Assembly: GCF_003751445.1 (NCBI RefSeq)
Contig: NZ_RJUU01000001.1
Coordinates: 5,136,001 to 5,200,000, forward strand
DNA from: Streptomyces sp. 840.1
GTDB taxonomy: Bacteria > Actinomycetota > Actinomycetes > Streptomycetales > Streptomycetaceae
Direction: 5' to 3'
DNA length: 64,000 bases
Shown: one piece after another, positions 31,878 through 40,474 of the stretch
How the letters are laid out: each line of letters begins with the position of its first letter
How positions within the stretch are numbered: the stretch's first letter is position 1
Notes under the pieces: model-generated
Database searches by the model: none
What the model was told of the DNA's origin: nothing
What the model saw: only the letters and a program-made list of their open reading frames with translations
Made by a program: the position numbers and the translations under genes

Positions 31878-32936
31878 CTAGGCGCGGTCCGTGCGTGCGG
31901 AGCCGACGGGCGGGCCCGAGGCGTCGGTGTGGGCGCACGTGTAGCCGATCAGCCGGGACGGGGCGGCCTTCGCCGGCACGGTGGCGGCGTTGGCGCAGAC
32001 GAACGTGTACGTCACCGACGTGCGCGGGATGCCGTGCAGCCAGGCGTTGTCGTTCTTGTCGGGGTTGATCTGCAGCCCGGAGTGCGCGACGGCGTCGGCC
32101 TGCGTGTGGGTGTGGGCGAACAGCACCAGTGCGCCGCCGTCGGCGGTCTTGAGCGCGTAGGCGTCCTTGAAGCGGTTGGTGCCGCCGGTGAAGGAGGTGG
32201 TGCCCAACGTCCCGAACTTGCGAGTTGTTTCCTCGTGGACCTTGATCTGCTGCTTGCTGGCCTTGGTCGGGTCGAAGACCTTGGTGCCGGTGTTCGTCCC
32301 GCCGGTCGCGAAGTTGTCGATCACCGCAGTGCGCAGCACGTCGGCATCGGCGGCGAGCTGCTTGTTGTCGGTGGCGGCGACCGCGGTGGCGTGGCCGCTT
32401 CCGTCGAGGGCGATGTCCGGCAGCTTCGTGCTGTCGAGGTTGACGACGGTGGCCATCTCCCACCGCTTGTCCTTCGGCTGCTCGGCGAAGACGGCGATGC
32501 GGCTCGGGTCCTTGCCCTTCTCGCCGGAGAGCTCGGCGGCGAACCAGCGGTCCTGACCGGCGGTGAAGCGCGGGATGTACAGCTTGGCGCCGGAGGTGTC
32601 ATACGACCACGGCTTGTACGGCTTGCGGTCGGCCTTGGGCAGGCCCTCGGTCTCGGTGTAGTCGGAGACGGACATCGCGTACGTCGGGCCGTCCTCGACG
32701 GTGTCGAGCAGGGCGCGGTCACGCTGCGCGTTGGCCTTGTTGTTGATCTTCGAGTAGTTGGCGATGACGGCGCGAGCCTGCGCGTCACTGAGCGCTGGCG
32801 TCGACTTCGGAGCGGCAGGCGTGGAGGCGGACTTCGCGTCGGCCGGGGCGTCGTCGCCGCTGGTGCATGCGGTGGCGGCACCAGCGAGCAGCGCGGCGGA
32901 GCCGAGCAGGGGCAGGGCGCGGAGGGCGGTGCGGAT
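31878..32936 (-). CDS. Secreted lipoprotein, ~352 aa, apparent ATC start
   Basis: GGAG stands seven nt before ATC 32936, which begins IRTALRALPLLGSAALLAGAATACTSGDDAPADAKS. This is a classic lipoprotein signal: two Arg, a hydrophobic core and a GAATAC lipobox with the lipidated Cys near residue 22. No ATG/GTG/TTG exists nearby, so usual rules would lose the signal. The mature part has two related halves (SDAQARAVIANYSKINNKANAQRDRALLDTVEDGPTYAMS and a second unit near VLRTAVIDNFATGG), an NTF2-like periplasmic type also seen in actinobacterial conjugation systems. It is probably surface-exposed. Confidence 0.75.
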   Translation of the reverse strand: MRTALRALPLLGSAALLAGAATACTSGDDAPADAKSASTPAAPKSTPALSDAQARAVIANYSKINNKANAQRDRALLDTVEDGPTYAMSVSDYTETEGLPKADRKPYKPWSYDTSGAKLYIPRFTAGQDRWFAAELSGEKGKDPSRIAVFAEQPKDKRWEMATVVNLDSTKLPDIALDGSGHATAVAATDNKQLAADADVLRTAVIDNFATGGTNTGTKVFDPTKASKQQIKVHEETTRKFGTLGTTSFTGGTNRFKDAYALKTADGGALVLFAHTHTQADAVAHSGLQINPDKNDNAWLHGIPRTSVTYTFVCANAATVPAKAAPSRLIGYTCAHTDASGPPVGSARTDRA

Positions 32937-32967
32937 GGAGATACTCCAGGGAGCTTGTGCGGATGGA

Positions 32968-33525
32968 TCAGCGGGTGCGGGAGGCAGCTGGGCTGGGCCG
33001 AAGGTGGGGGGTAGTGACGCTCGGGCTCGTGCTGCGGGGAAGAGCCGGCGGAGCGGTGAGCCGGTCGGCTGCCTGGTGGAGTCGGGCGCCCGTTTTGTTG
33101 AGCCGACCGCGGGCGCTGTCGATCCGGGAGTGCAGCAGGGCGCGCGTGGACTCAATGGCCTCGCTGCGCTGTATCGAGCGGGGTGAGGCGGCGAGCTGGT
33201 GGAGGACTCCGGCGTGGCCGACGGCTTCACCAAGGTCGGCCAGGGCGTGTCCCAGCGCGCCGACCGCGCGCGTGAGCTGGGTGACCTTGAGCTGGGTGGT
33301 GTCCGAATCGGGCTTGCGACCGCGGCGTACCGTGCGGTTGGCAAAGGCTGCTGCGGTGGTGAGGTGGGTGATCAGGCCGGCGATGTCGCGAACCCGATCG
33401 TCGAGGTCGTCGAGGTTGTCGCTGCCGGAGGGCACTGCGCTGGTCAGCGGCAGTTCGTCGGCCGTGTTGTGGATGTGCTCGGCCAGCGAGTGCAGCTGGC
33501 TGCTGTCGTCGTAATTGAAGTGCAG
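32968..33525 (-). CDS. Helical hypothetical protein, ~185 aa, CTG start
   Basis: AGGAG is followed by six nt and CTG 33525, reading HFNYDDSSQLHSLAEHIHNTADELPLTSAVPSGSDNLDDLDDRVRDIAGLITHLTTAAAFANRTVRRG. An in-frame upstream canonical start exists only inside the preceding gene's shadow. Long helices follow (VTQLTRAVGALGHALADLGEAVGHAGVLHQLAAS...IESTRALLHSRIDSARGRLNKTGARLHQAADRL), suggesting a coiled-coil-like bundle. It is related in style to the 13.6 and 15.1 kb proteins. Function is unknown. Confidence 0.68.
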   Translation of the reverse strand: MHFNYDDSSQLHSLAEHIHNTADELPLTSAVPSGSDNLDDLDDRVRDIAGLITHLTTAAAFANRTVRRGRKPDSDTTQLKVTQLTRAVGALGHALADLGEAVGHAGVLHQLAASPRSIQRSEAIESTRALLHSRIDSARGRLNKTGARLHQAADRLTAPPALPRSTSPSVTTPHLRPSPAASRTR

Positions 33526-33560
33526 GAAGGGCTCCTGAACGGGGCAACGGGACGGTGCGA

Positions 33561-34328
33561 TCAACGGACGGCACCGCGCGCGGCCGTCGGTGGAGCGGGC
33601 GGTCGGACGGCGGTCGTGGACGGTGCGGCATGGCGCAGGTTCACGCCGATGCCCCGCTCCGCGAGGCGGAGGGCGACTGCCTGGATTCGCAGAGCGCGAC
33701 CGTCCTCGCCGAACGCGGCGGGCAGCAGGAATGCCGCCTGGTGCGGGTGGTACTGGAAGCCATGGGCGTACAGCGTCATCCGCGCATCTTCCGGCACCCT
33801 GCCGTACGGCGTGCCGAGCGCCCCGTCGGCGTACCAGGTCAGCGTTACCACCTGGGCTACCTGCGGCGGAGCCTGCCGATGTGGGGGCTCGGGCTGCTCG
33901 GCGGCGTTGCGGCGTACCGCCTGGCGGGCCTGCTCATAGCGGGGCAGAACCCTGCGGGCGATGAGGGCCGCGGCGCGCGCGGGATCGTGGGGGACAACGA
34001 TGCCGCTCGGCTCGTCGACCCCGTCGAAGTGATGCGGCTTGATGGCGGCGTCGTCGGGCTCAAGCGGGGCGACGACGAACTGGTGCGGATAGCGCGGCCG
34101 GTCGGCGAGGTAGAGGCGCTGCTGATCCGAGCCGTGCAGTACAGCGTCGTGTCCCAGCACGAATTCGGTGGCGACGTAGCTGACGTGGCCTGTGTCCCAG
34201 ATCTGTTCGGCCGCGGGCAACTGGTCGGGGTAGGTGAGGTGACGGTGGTATTCACTGGTCCACGCGCCCGGCAGGCGGTCGGCCAGGCCGGCGGCGAAGG
34301 TTTCCAGGTCGGTGCGTGCTGAGGGCAT
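33561..34328 (-). CDS. Hypothetical protein, 'PGH..GYL'-related family (paralogue D), 255 aa
   Basis: ATG 34328 follows AGGAG. It is colinear with the 16638-17384 protein: FAAGLADRLPGAWTSEYHRHLTYPDQLPAAEQIWDTGHVSYVATEFVLGHDAVLHGSDQQRLYLADRPRYPHQFVVAPLEPDD. A C-terminal unit follows (VVTLTWYADGALG...MTLYAHGFQYHPHQAAFLLPA...LRLAERGIGVNLRHAAPS). The PGH of paralogue A is replaced by PRY. No catalytic motif is recognised. Confidence 0.78.
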   Translation of the reverse strand: MPSARTDLETFAAGLADRLPGAWTSEYHRHLTYPDQLPAAEQIWDTGHVSYVATEFVLGHDAVLHGSDQQRLYLADRPRYPHQFVVAPLEPDDAAIKPHHFDGVDEPSGIVVPHDPARAAALIARRVLPRYEQARQAVRRNAAEQPEPPHRQAPPQVAQVVTLTWYADGALGTPYGRVPEDARMTLYAHGFQYHPHQAAFLLPAAFGEDGRALRIQAVALRLAERGIGVNLRHAAPSTTAVRPPAPPTAARGAVR

Positions 34329-34356
34329 GGGCTCCTGACGGAGTGGTGAGGCGGGC

Positions 34357-34809
34357 CTACCTGCCACGCGCCACGCGGGCAGGTGGCGTGATCATGGGCG
34401 CCGAAGCGGGCACGGCTCTTGGGCGGTATGCCCGGGGGGCGGCGCCCTGGGAGGCTGTCACCCGCCGGTAGGCGTCGATGGTTTCCTTGAGCCGGTCGAC
34501 TGCGTCGTCCCGACGTGCGGCGAGGATGTCGATCTGTGTGCCTCTGTTCTGCAGGACACCCAGGGAGTTGATCGACGTGTTCCCGGCAGCAGCGTACGTA
34601 AGAAGGGATGCCGCGCTCTGGGCGGCGGCGGTGAACTGCTCGTGTACGTGGTCCAGGTGGCGCGCGGCCGTGTGCATGAGCTCGGCGATGACCAGCTCGG
34701 GGCCTTCGGTGTGCAGGCGGCCAAGGAATCGAGGCGAGGCACCGAGGGCTTCGTGCACCATATGGGAGCCGGGGCCGGCGGATGGTGGAAGGCTGGTCGG
34801 GTTGTCCAT
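34357..34809 (-). CDS. Helical hypothetical protein, 150 aa
   Basis: ATG 34809 (DNPTSLPPSAGPGSHMVHEALGASPRFLGRL) is taken as start; an in-frame ATG at 34848 is an alternative. Predicted amphipathic helices ELVIAELMHTAARHLDHVHEQFTAAAQSAASLLTYAAAGNT and DILAARRDDAVDRLKETIDAYRRVTA are followed by a Pro/Arg tail. There is no known domain. It is the first gene after virB4 in the accessory array, 51 bp downstream of it. Confidence 0.65.
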   Translation of the reverse strand: MDNPTSLPPSAGPGSHMVHEALGASPRFLGRLHTEGPELVIAELMHTAARHLDHVHEQFTAAAQSAASLLTYAAAGNTSINSLGVLQNRGTQIDILAARRDDAVDRLKETIDAYRRVTASQGAAPRAYRPRAVPASAPMITPPARVARGR

Positions 34810-34860
34810 GGAGGTGGGGATCCGGGGATTGAGGGACTGTTGGCACATCTCGGCCGGCGA

Positions 34861-36366
34861 TCAGTGCATTCGGGCATCTGTGTCGAAAAGTGCCAGTTCG
34901 TGCGGATGTAGCAGATGTTGAACAATGAAGGATCGTCCGGCGACCTTCCACAGGCCCCTGCCGCGGTTGAGATGCGAGATAGCGTCGGCTTCCACCGAGG
35001 TCAGTCCCAACAGTGCTGCGGCGGCGTGGAGTTGGTCGGTCTCCTGCCGGTAGATGATGCGGGTGGAGCAGTCGGCGAGCAGGCCCTCGGCCAAGGCGCG
35101 TCCGCGGGATCCGGCGTCGCCGGCGGTGAGCAGGTCGGACAGCCGGTGGATCACCATCAAGTTGGCGATGCCCAGGCCGCGGCTCAGTTTCCACTGGGAC
35201 TGCATCCTCGCGAGCAGGCCGGGGTGGCGCATCAGCCGCCATGCCTCGTCGTAGACGATCCAGCGCCGACCGCCGTTCGGGTCGGACAGTGCGGATTCCA
35301 TCCACGCGGAGGCGCACGTCATGGCGAGGACCAAGGCGGTGTCGTCGCCGGCGCCGCCGAGACGGGACAGGTCGATCGTCAGCATGGGCGAGTTGGGGTC
35401 GAAGGCCACGGTGCTGGGGGCATCGAACATTCCGGCGAGGTCGCCGTGGACGAGGCGGCGCATGGCGTGGGCGAGGTCGCGGGAGGCGTCGCCGAGGCGG
35501 CCGGACATGACGCCGCCGGCCACATCGAGTTCGGCGGGGTTGTTGAGGGTCGCGGCGATGTCGCCGAGCAGCGGGGTGCGTCCGCTCGCGGCGGCGCGGG
35601 TGACGACGGCGTCCAGGGCGACGTCGAGGCCGGTGTGCTCCATCGGCAGCAGGTCCCGCCCGAGCACGGTGCGGGCCAGGGAGCCGAGCAGCAGCAGACG
35701 CCTCTTGCGGATCTCGCCCGCCCAGTCGGTTTCGGAGACGCTGTTGGGCCGTGGCGCTGCGTCCAGCGGGTTCAGCTTGCCTGGCAGCCCCGGTCCGAGC
35801 GCGATGGAGGTGCCGCCCAGCGCCTGCGCCACAGGCGTCCACTCGCCCTTGGGATCACATGGGACGTAGACGCGGTAGCCGAAGGCGATGGAGCGCAGCG
35901 CGAAGCTTTTGGCGAGCGCGGACTTGCCCTGTCCGATGACCCCGGCCAACAGCACGTTGGGGTTGGTGAAGCCCTCGATCTTGCCGTAGAGCGCGAAGGG
36001 GTCGAAACAGAAACTGGCTTCGGCGTGAACGTCGCGGCCGATGTAGATGCCCTCGGCGCCCAGCCCGCCCTCGGCGAGGAAGGGGTACGCCCCGCTCGCG
36101 GTGGCCGTGGTCATGCGGTGGGCGGGCAGCTTGATCTTGTTGTTGCGGGAGGACGCAGGGCCGGGGCGGCCTGCGAGTGGGAAGAGCGGTGACGGCATCG
36201 CCCGCTCCTCCGTCACGGTTCCGGTGGTGTGGGCGGCTGCTTTGACGCGGGCCTTCGCGGCGGCCTCGGCGAGTTGTCGGCGGGCGGCTTTTCGGGCGGC
36301 GCGGTCGGCGCCATGCGGGGTGAACAGGGGGCTGGCGCTGGCTCGGCGCGCGGGCCGGTGACTCAT
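34861..36366 (-). CDS. VirB4-like type IV secretion ATPase
   Basis: A protein of 501 aa from ATG 36366. A basic N-terminal ~55 residues precede an ATPase with Walker A NVLLAGVIGQGKSALAKSFALR (~140) and Walker B RRWIVYDEAWRLMRHPGLL (~370). MQSQWKLSRGLGIANLMVIHRLSDLL and a Gln-containing IIYRQETDQL follow, all as in VirB4/TraC proteins. It lacks the long N-terminal domain of proteobacterial VirB4, as usual for actinobacterial systems where the SCO6880-type protein may supply part of it. It should power channel assembly and DNA transfer at the membrane. Confidence 0.92.
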   Translation of the reverse strand: MSHRPARRASASPLFTPHGADRAARKAARRQLAEAAAKARVKAAAHTTGTVTEERAMPSPLFPLAGRPGPASSRNNKIKLPAHRMTTATASGAYPFLAEGGLGAEGIYIGRDVHAEASFCFDPFALYGKIEGFTNPNVLLAGVIGQGKSALAKSFALRSIAFGYRVYVPCDPKGEWTPVAQALGGTSIALGPGLPGKLNPLDAAPRPNSVSETDWAGEIRKRRLLLLGSLARTVLGRDLLPMEHTGLDVALDAVVTRAAASGRTPLLGDIAATLNNPAELDVAGGVMSGRLGDASRDLAHAMRRLVHGDLAGMFDAPSTVAFDPNSPMLTIDLSRLGGAGDDTALVLAMTCASAWMESALSDPNGGRRWIVYDEAWRLMRHPGLLARMQSQWKLSRGLGIANLMVIHRLSDLLTAGDAGSRGRALAEGLLADCSTRIIYRQETDQLHAAAALLGLTSVEADAISHLNRGRGLWKVAGRSFIVQHLLHPHELALFDTDARMH

Positions 36367-36411
36367 GGCAGGGCAGCTTTCACAAGATGGCGGGCTGGAG
36401 CGGAACGGGAA

Positions 36412-36954
36412 TCAGACGACCGGTGAGGCGCTGAACAGGAGCGGCTTGCGGTAGCCCGCGCCGTCTCCCGACCAGTCCAGTTCGATGTAGCCGTCGGCGA
36501 GGTACTGGTACCGGCCGCTGGCCTTGGTCTTGAGCGTCCCCGTCTCGTACGAGCCGTTGCCGTTGCCACTGCTGTGTTCGAGCGCGTGTTCCAGGCCGGT
36601 GTAGTTGGCGTACTGCACGACCGGGTCCGTGCCCGCGGTGGACTTCTTGGTCTGCAGGTGGAACCTCGCCTTGTTGAAGGTGAGGCTGCTGTGCTGGTTG
36701 GCCGCATAGGGGCCGTCCCAGGTGACCTTCGCTGTGGTGTAGATGTTGCTGCCGCTTCGCTTGCCGCAGAGCGTGACGTCGAAGTCCCAGTTGTCGGAAT
36801 CGGGGCCGTTGTACGACGGGTCGTCGACGGTGTAGCTGCTGGTCTTGCAGTGGTAGCTCGCGGCTGAGGCGGGCGCGGCCGTGGCCAGGGCGGCGGTACC
36901 GGAGAGCGTGGCGACGATGAGGGCCGCGGAGGTGGAGCGCTTGAGCTTGCGCAT
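36412..36954 (-). CDS. Secreted hypothetical protein, 180 aa
   Basis: ATG 36954 has GAAAGG six nt upstream. A Sec signal peptide is evident (RKLKRSTSAALIVATLSGTAALATAAPASAAS, cleavage near residue 32). The mature part is beta-rich, with two Cys (YHCKTSSYTVDD and VTLCGKRSG) likely to pair, and YETGTLKTKASGRYQYLADGYIELDWSGDG near the end. No family is recognised. Its place inside the type IV secretion block suggests a surface or envelope role in mating. Confidence 0.78.
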   Translation of the reverse strand: MRKLKRSTSAALIVATLSGTAALATAAPASAASYHCKTSSYTVDDPSYNGPDSDNWDFDVTLCGKRSGSNIYTTAKVTWDGPYAANQHSSLTFNKARFHLQTKKSTAGTDPVVQYANYTGLEHALEHSSGNGNGSYETGTLKTKASGRYQYLADGYIELDWSGDGAGYRKPLLFSASPVV

Positions 36955-36977
36955 GCAGGGCCTTTCGGTGGAGCGGA

Positions 36978-37448
36978 CTACTGGCTGCAGGTGGTGGTGT
37001 GACCGGGCGCCGGAGTGTTGAGGTCGCTCGGCGTGGTCTTGCGGCGGACGACGTGGCCGGCGGCGAGGTGGCGCTGGCAGATGGTCAGGACGGGCGGTCC
37101 CTCGGGGAGCCGCTCGGGGTGGCACTCGGTGTCCGTCGGGACCGCGTCCGCCACGGGCAGGAGATGGAAGGCGTCGTGCACGGCGGCGCTGGCCTGCCAC
37201 AGCCGGGTGTGCGCGGTAGCCAGATGCCGGCCCGCGGCGGGATACGGCGGCCGGGTGGTTTCGGCGAGCTGGTCGAGCAGCTGGTGCAGCGAGGTCAGAT
37301 GGGCGTGCAGCACGTCGAGGTGCACGCGGTCCGCAGGCGGAGAGGGACGTTCGGGGCGCGGGGCGCGGGCGCGTGTGTGGTGGCGGATGCCGGCGCTGGC
37401 GGCCCGCAGGTACGGGTACGCGTCGCCGACGGGGATGGCAGAGGTCAA
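36978..37448 (-). CDS. Hypothetical protein, 156 aa
   Basis: It starts at TTG 37448, with AGGAA upstream (TSAIPVGDAYPYLRAASAGIRHHTRARAPRP). The middle is helical and His-rich (VHLDVLHAHLTSLHQLLDQLAETTRPPYPAAGRHLATAHTRLWQASAAVHDAFHLL). The C-terminus is LTICQRHLAAGHVVRRKTT. No transmembrane segment or known domain is present. It lies between the secreted protein and the SCO6880-type gene, so it is probably an accessory protein of the transfer operon. Confidence 0.7.
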   Translation of the reverse strand: MTSAIPVGDAYPYLRAASAGIRHHTRARAPRPERPSPPADRVHLDVLHAHLTSLHQLLDQLAETTRPPYPAAGRHLATAHTRLWQASAAVHDAFHLLPVADAVPTDTECHPERLPEGPPVLTICQRHLAAGHVVRRKTTPSDLNTPAPGHTTTCSQ

Positions 37449-37508
37449 AGGGGAAGAGTTCCTTCCTGCCGCGGGTGGCAGGACGTCGGCTGGTGCCGGG
37501 CGTGGGGG

Positions 37509-38981
37509 CTACAGGGCCGTGCGGGCGAGCGGGAGGGCGCCGAGCGTGAAGGCGTCGGGCTGCTGGAAGTTCAGTCGCCGCAGGTCGACCTGGGCGGTGA
37601 CGGCAGCGGTTTCGATCTGCGCGCAGGCGGCGTCGAGCAGGGCGTCGGTCTCGGCGGAGACGGTGAGCAGTCCGGTCAGGGCCACATCGGCATGTCCGGC
37701 GATCAGCTGGCGCTCGCGGGTTTTGACGTCCGCGTACTCCACGCTGTCGGCCTCGGAGTCGACCTGTCCGCGCCGCGAGCGCTCGGTTGCGTCGGCGATG
37801 ATGGCCGCCTTTTTGCGCTGGACGTCGCGCATCGCGGACTCAAGCCCTTGGGGCACGTATATAAGGGAGAGGGTGCGCCGGACTCCGGCGGTGAACATCA
37901 GGCCGTGCAGGAAGCCCGCGGATGTCTCGGTGCGGGGCCAGTCCTCGACCCAGTAGGTGGCGTGCCGGGCGGAGTCGGTGGCGAGCCGGTCGTACTCCTC
38001 GACCTGGACCACGGGCCCGGCGGCGGCCGGGTCCGCTTCGGCCCTTCCGGACTCCGACCACTGCTGCAGCGCGGACAGTGCCTTGGGGTCGTAGGCGGTG
38101 CGGATGACGGCGGCGATCTCGCGCGCCGAGAGCCAGCCGGTCACCATGAGTCCGGCGCTGCGTGCGGCCTGTGCGATGGAGCTGGTGGTCTGTTCGAGCA
38201 CGGTGAAGGCGCCGGGTAGCCCGCCGCCGGCCTGGTTGATGAGGCGCTTGGCGGCCTTGAGGTCGAGGGATATCGCCACGTATGCCTCGTGCGGGGCGGC
38301 GGCGGGCCCTGCGGAGGCGACCAGATCGCTGTAGACCTGTCCGGCGACCGGTGTCTCGGGGTGGCCCTGCTGGCTCCAGTGGCGGGAGAGGGTGTCGCCG
38401 CTGTCGGGCACGGTGCGTTCCAGGACCTGCACGGTGGCGACGTGTCCGGTACGGGCGATGCCCGCCAGGGCTCGTCCCCACCCCGCGACGTTGTGGTTCT
38501 GCGTCGCGGGGTCGAGGAGAGCGAACGCCCTGCTGGAGACCCGGGCGACGGCGGTCAGGGTCTGATGGTGCGGGTCGTGTACGGCGGCGGCGCCGTTGGC
38601 GGAATCGCCTGGGGTGACCACCCGCAGTGAGGCGGCGGTGCCGGGCAGATGCAGGACACCGTCCTGGCGGGGCCGGGTGACGGGCCGGGCGAGCCACAGG
38701 GTCTGGCCGGTGCGGCGCCGCTGGGCGAAGCGCAGGACGATCGGTGCCCAGTCGATGAGCGAGCGGCCGTGTCGACGGATGGCGACCAAGGCGGCGACCA
38801 CGGCCCACAGTGGTGTCAGGGCGATGGCGCCGAGCAGGCCGGTGGAGACCACGGTGGCCAGAAGAAGAGCCAATGCGCACGAGACCAGCACGAGTTGGGG
38901 CAGCGACAGGCCGAGCAGGATGCCGCGCTTCGACCGGTGGGGGAATTTGACGGTGAGCGGGGTGACGGTGAGATCAGACAA
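37509..38981 (-). CDS. SCO6880-family type IV secretion protein
   Basis: A protein of 490 aa from TTG 38981 (SDLTVTPLTVKFPHRSKRGILLGLSLPQLVLVSCALALLLATVVSTGLLGAIALTPLWAVVAALVAI), with two N-terminal membrane helices. The rest is a cytoplasmic domain with IDWAPIVLRFAQRRRTGQ, MVTGWLSAREIAAVIRTAYDPKAL, and TYWVEDWPRTETSAGFLHGL, characteristic of this actinobacterial family that accompanies VirB4. It probably corresponds to a VirB3/VirB4-N-terminal equivalent. A longer open frame continues upstream but is a shadow of the TrbL-like gene. Confidence 0.88.
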   Translation of the reverse strand: MSDLTVTPLTVKFPHRSKRGILLGLSLPQLVLVSCALALLLATVVSTGLLGAIALTPLWAVVAALVAIRRHGRSLIDWAPIVLRFAQRRRTGQTLWLARPVTRPRQDGVLHLPGTAASLRVVTPGDSANGAAAVHDPHHQTLTAVARVSSRAFALLDPATQNHNVAGWGRALAGIARTGHVATVQVLERTVPDSGDTLSRHWSQQGHPETPVAGQVYSDLVASAGPAAAPHEAYVAISLDLKAAKRLINQAGGGLPGAFTVLEQTTSSIAQAARSAGLMVTGWLSAREIAAVIRTAYDPKALSALQQWSESGRAEADPAAAGPVVQVEEYDRLATDSARHATYWVEDWPRTETSAGFLHGLMFTAGVRRTLSLIYVPQGLESAMRDVQRKKAAIIADATERSRRGQVDSEADSVEYADVKTRERQLIAGHADVALTGLLTVSAETDALLDAACAQIETAAVTAQVDLRRLNFQQPDAFTLGALPLARTAL

Positions 38982-39067
38982 GGGCCGTTCCGGGGGTGCG
39001 CGGGCGGTGGCCGGGGCGGCACGCGGCGAGGAAGTGCGCGGTGTGCCGCCCCGGAGTCGGGCAGGGG

Positions 39068-40438
39068 CTACAGGCCGGTGGGCGGGGGCGGCGGCGCGCC
39101 GGTCCCGCTGGAGGTACTGCCTGAGTCCGGTGCCGGAGGAGCGCCCTGGGGCGGGGGCGAGGATGCGCCGGCACCGGGCTGCGACATGAAGCCGCTGCCT
39201 CCGGTTCCGGAGGGCGATCCGGAACCGTTGCCCCCTCCGGGGGCGCCGCCTACCTGACCGCTGGTGTCGTCGCTGGGACTGGTCGGGGGTGGCTGGACGG
39301 CCTTCTCCACGCCGTTCTTGAGCCCTTCGGCCCCGGAAGAACCCTGAGAGCCTTGGCCTTCCTTGCCGCTGTCGCCTCCGGTGGGGTTGGCGGCGATGTC
39401 GCCCGGGAACCCGCCGCCTCCGGCGGCATCGGGGCCCTGCGGGGCGCCGCCCGCTCCTGCTGCCGCTCCGCCCGTTCCGGCGGTGGCCGCAGCGGCAGCG
39501 GCCTTGCGGCCCGCCTTTTCGGCGTGCTGCCGGGCGAGCTGAGCGCCGGCGCCACCAGCACGGTGAATCGATTCTCCGTCCGCGCCCTCGGATGCCCAGT
39601 GCACAAATTTGAATGTTGCGTACGGGCAGAGGAGGACCAGAACCATGATCACGATGCCCGCCATGACGTCGGCGAGCGCTCCGAGGCCGTCCTTGGCCTC
39701 GGTCTTGCCCATGGCGGCGATGCCGAGCACGAAGATGATGGTCATCAGCAGCTTGCTGACGACGAGGGTGGCGGTGGCTTCGATCCAGCCGCGGCGCCAC
39801 CGGCGGGTAACCTCCCAGCCGCCACCCGCGCCAGCGAAGATCGCGAGCGTGACCATGACCAGAATGCCCACCTTTCTGACCATCATGACGCACCAGTAGA
39901 GGAAGGCTCCACAGGCGGCGCCGAGCCCGGCGAACACTGCGACCAGCCAGCCCAGACCGGATAGGGCGCCGATCTGCGACACCTTCACGATGCGGCGGAC
40001 GGCTGTTTCGATGGTCAGGTGCGATGTTGCGAACAGGCCGGCGCTCAGGGCGTCGACGACTTCGATGGCGACGGTGGTCAGGGCGATGGCGCAAAACGCG
40101 AACAAGACGCCGGATATGGTGCCGGTGAACGCCTGGGTCAGAGCCTGGCCGTCGCGTTTGACGGCGGCTCGGATGAGCTGCGCGCAGAACGTCCCGACCA
40201 GGACGACCAGGCCGATTGGCAGCAGCATCTCGTAGTTGTCGCGGAACCAGCTGGCGTTCAGGTCCACCTTGGTGGTGGCGTTGACAGCCTTGGCCGCGAG
40301 GTCGGCAGCTACCGCTGCGAGTTCGCCGGTGCTCTTGGCCATCCAGTCGCCGACGGCTTTGACGGGGTTGCTCGCGAAGTCGACGGCGTCACCGGCAGCG
40401 CACACTTTGTCTGCGAGGGGGAAGTCACAGAAACCCAA
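39068..40438 (-). CDS. TrbL/VirB6-like polytopic conjugation protein
   Basis: A protein of 456 aa from TTG 40438, with AGGAA upstream. A predicted periplasmic N-terminus (CDFPLADKVCAAGDAVDFASNPVKAVGDWMAKSTGELA) is followed by about six membrane helices (LLPIGLVVLVGTFCAQLI, GVLFAFCAIALTTVAIEVV, LGWLVAVFAGLGAACGAFLYWCVMMV, and others). A ~150-residue Gly/Pro/Ser-rich cytoplasmic or extracellular tail ends the protein. It is the expected inner-membrane channel component of the mating apparatus. Confidence 0.88.
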   Translation of the reverse strand: MGFCDFPLADKVCAAGDAVDFASNPVKAVGDWMAKSTGELAAVAADLAAKAVNATTKVDLNASWFRDNYEMLLPIGLVVLVGTFCAQLIRAAVKRDGQALTQAFTGTISGVLFAFCAIALTTVAIEVVDALSAGLFATSHLTIETAVRRIVKVSQIGALSGLGWLVAVFAGLGAACGAFLYWCVMMVRKVGILVMVTLAIFAGAGGGWEVTRRWRRGWIEATATLVVSKLLMTIIFVLGIAAMGKTEAKDGLGALADVMAGIVIMVLVLLCPYATFKFVHWASEGADGESIHRAGGAGAQLARQHAEKAGRKAAAAAATAGTGGAAAGAGGAPQGPDAAGGGGFPGDIAANPTGGDSGKEGQGSQGSSGAEGLKNGVEKAVQPPPTSPSDDTSGQVGGAPGGGNGSGSPSGTGGSGFMSQPGAGASSPPPQGAPPAPDSGSTSSGTGAPPPPPTGL

Positions 40439-40474
40439 GGGAAGTCGTATTCCTTATCTATTGGCGGGAGTGGG

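Noticed and set aside
37509-40094. Apparent 861-codon fusion upstream of the SCO6880-type gene
   Set aside because: The N-terminal half is the shadow of the TrbL-like gene. The real start is TTG 38981 with an upstream ribosome-binding site.
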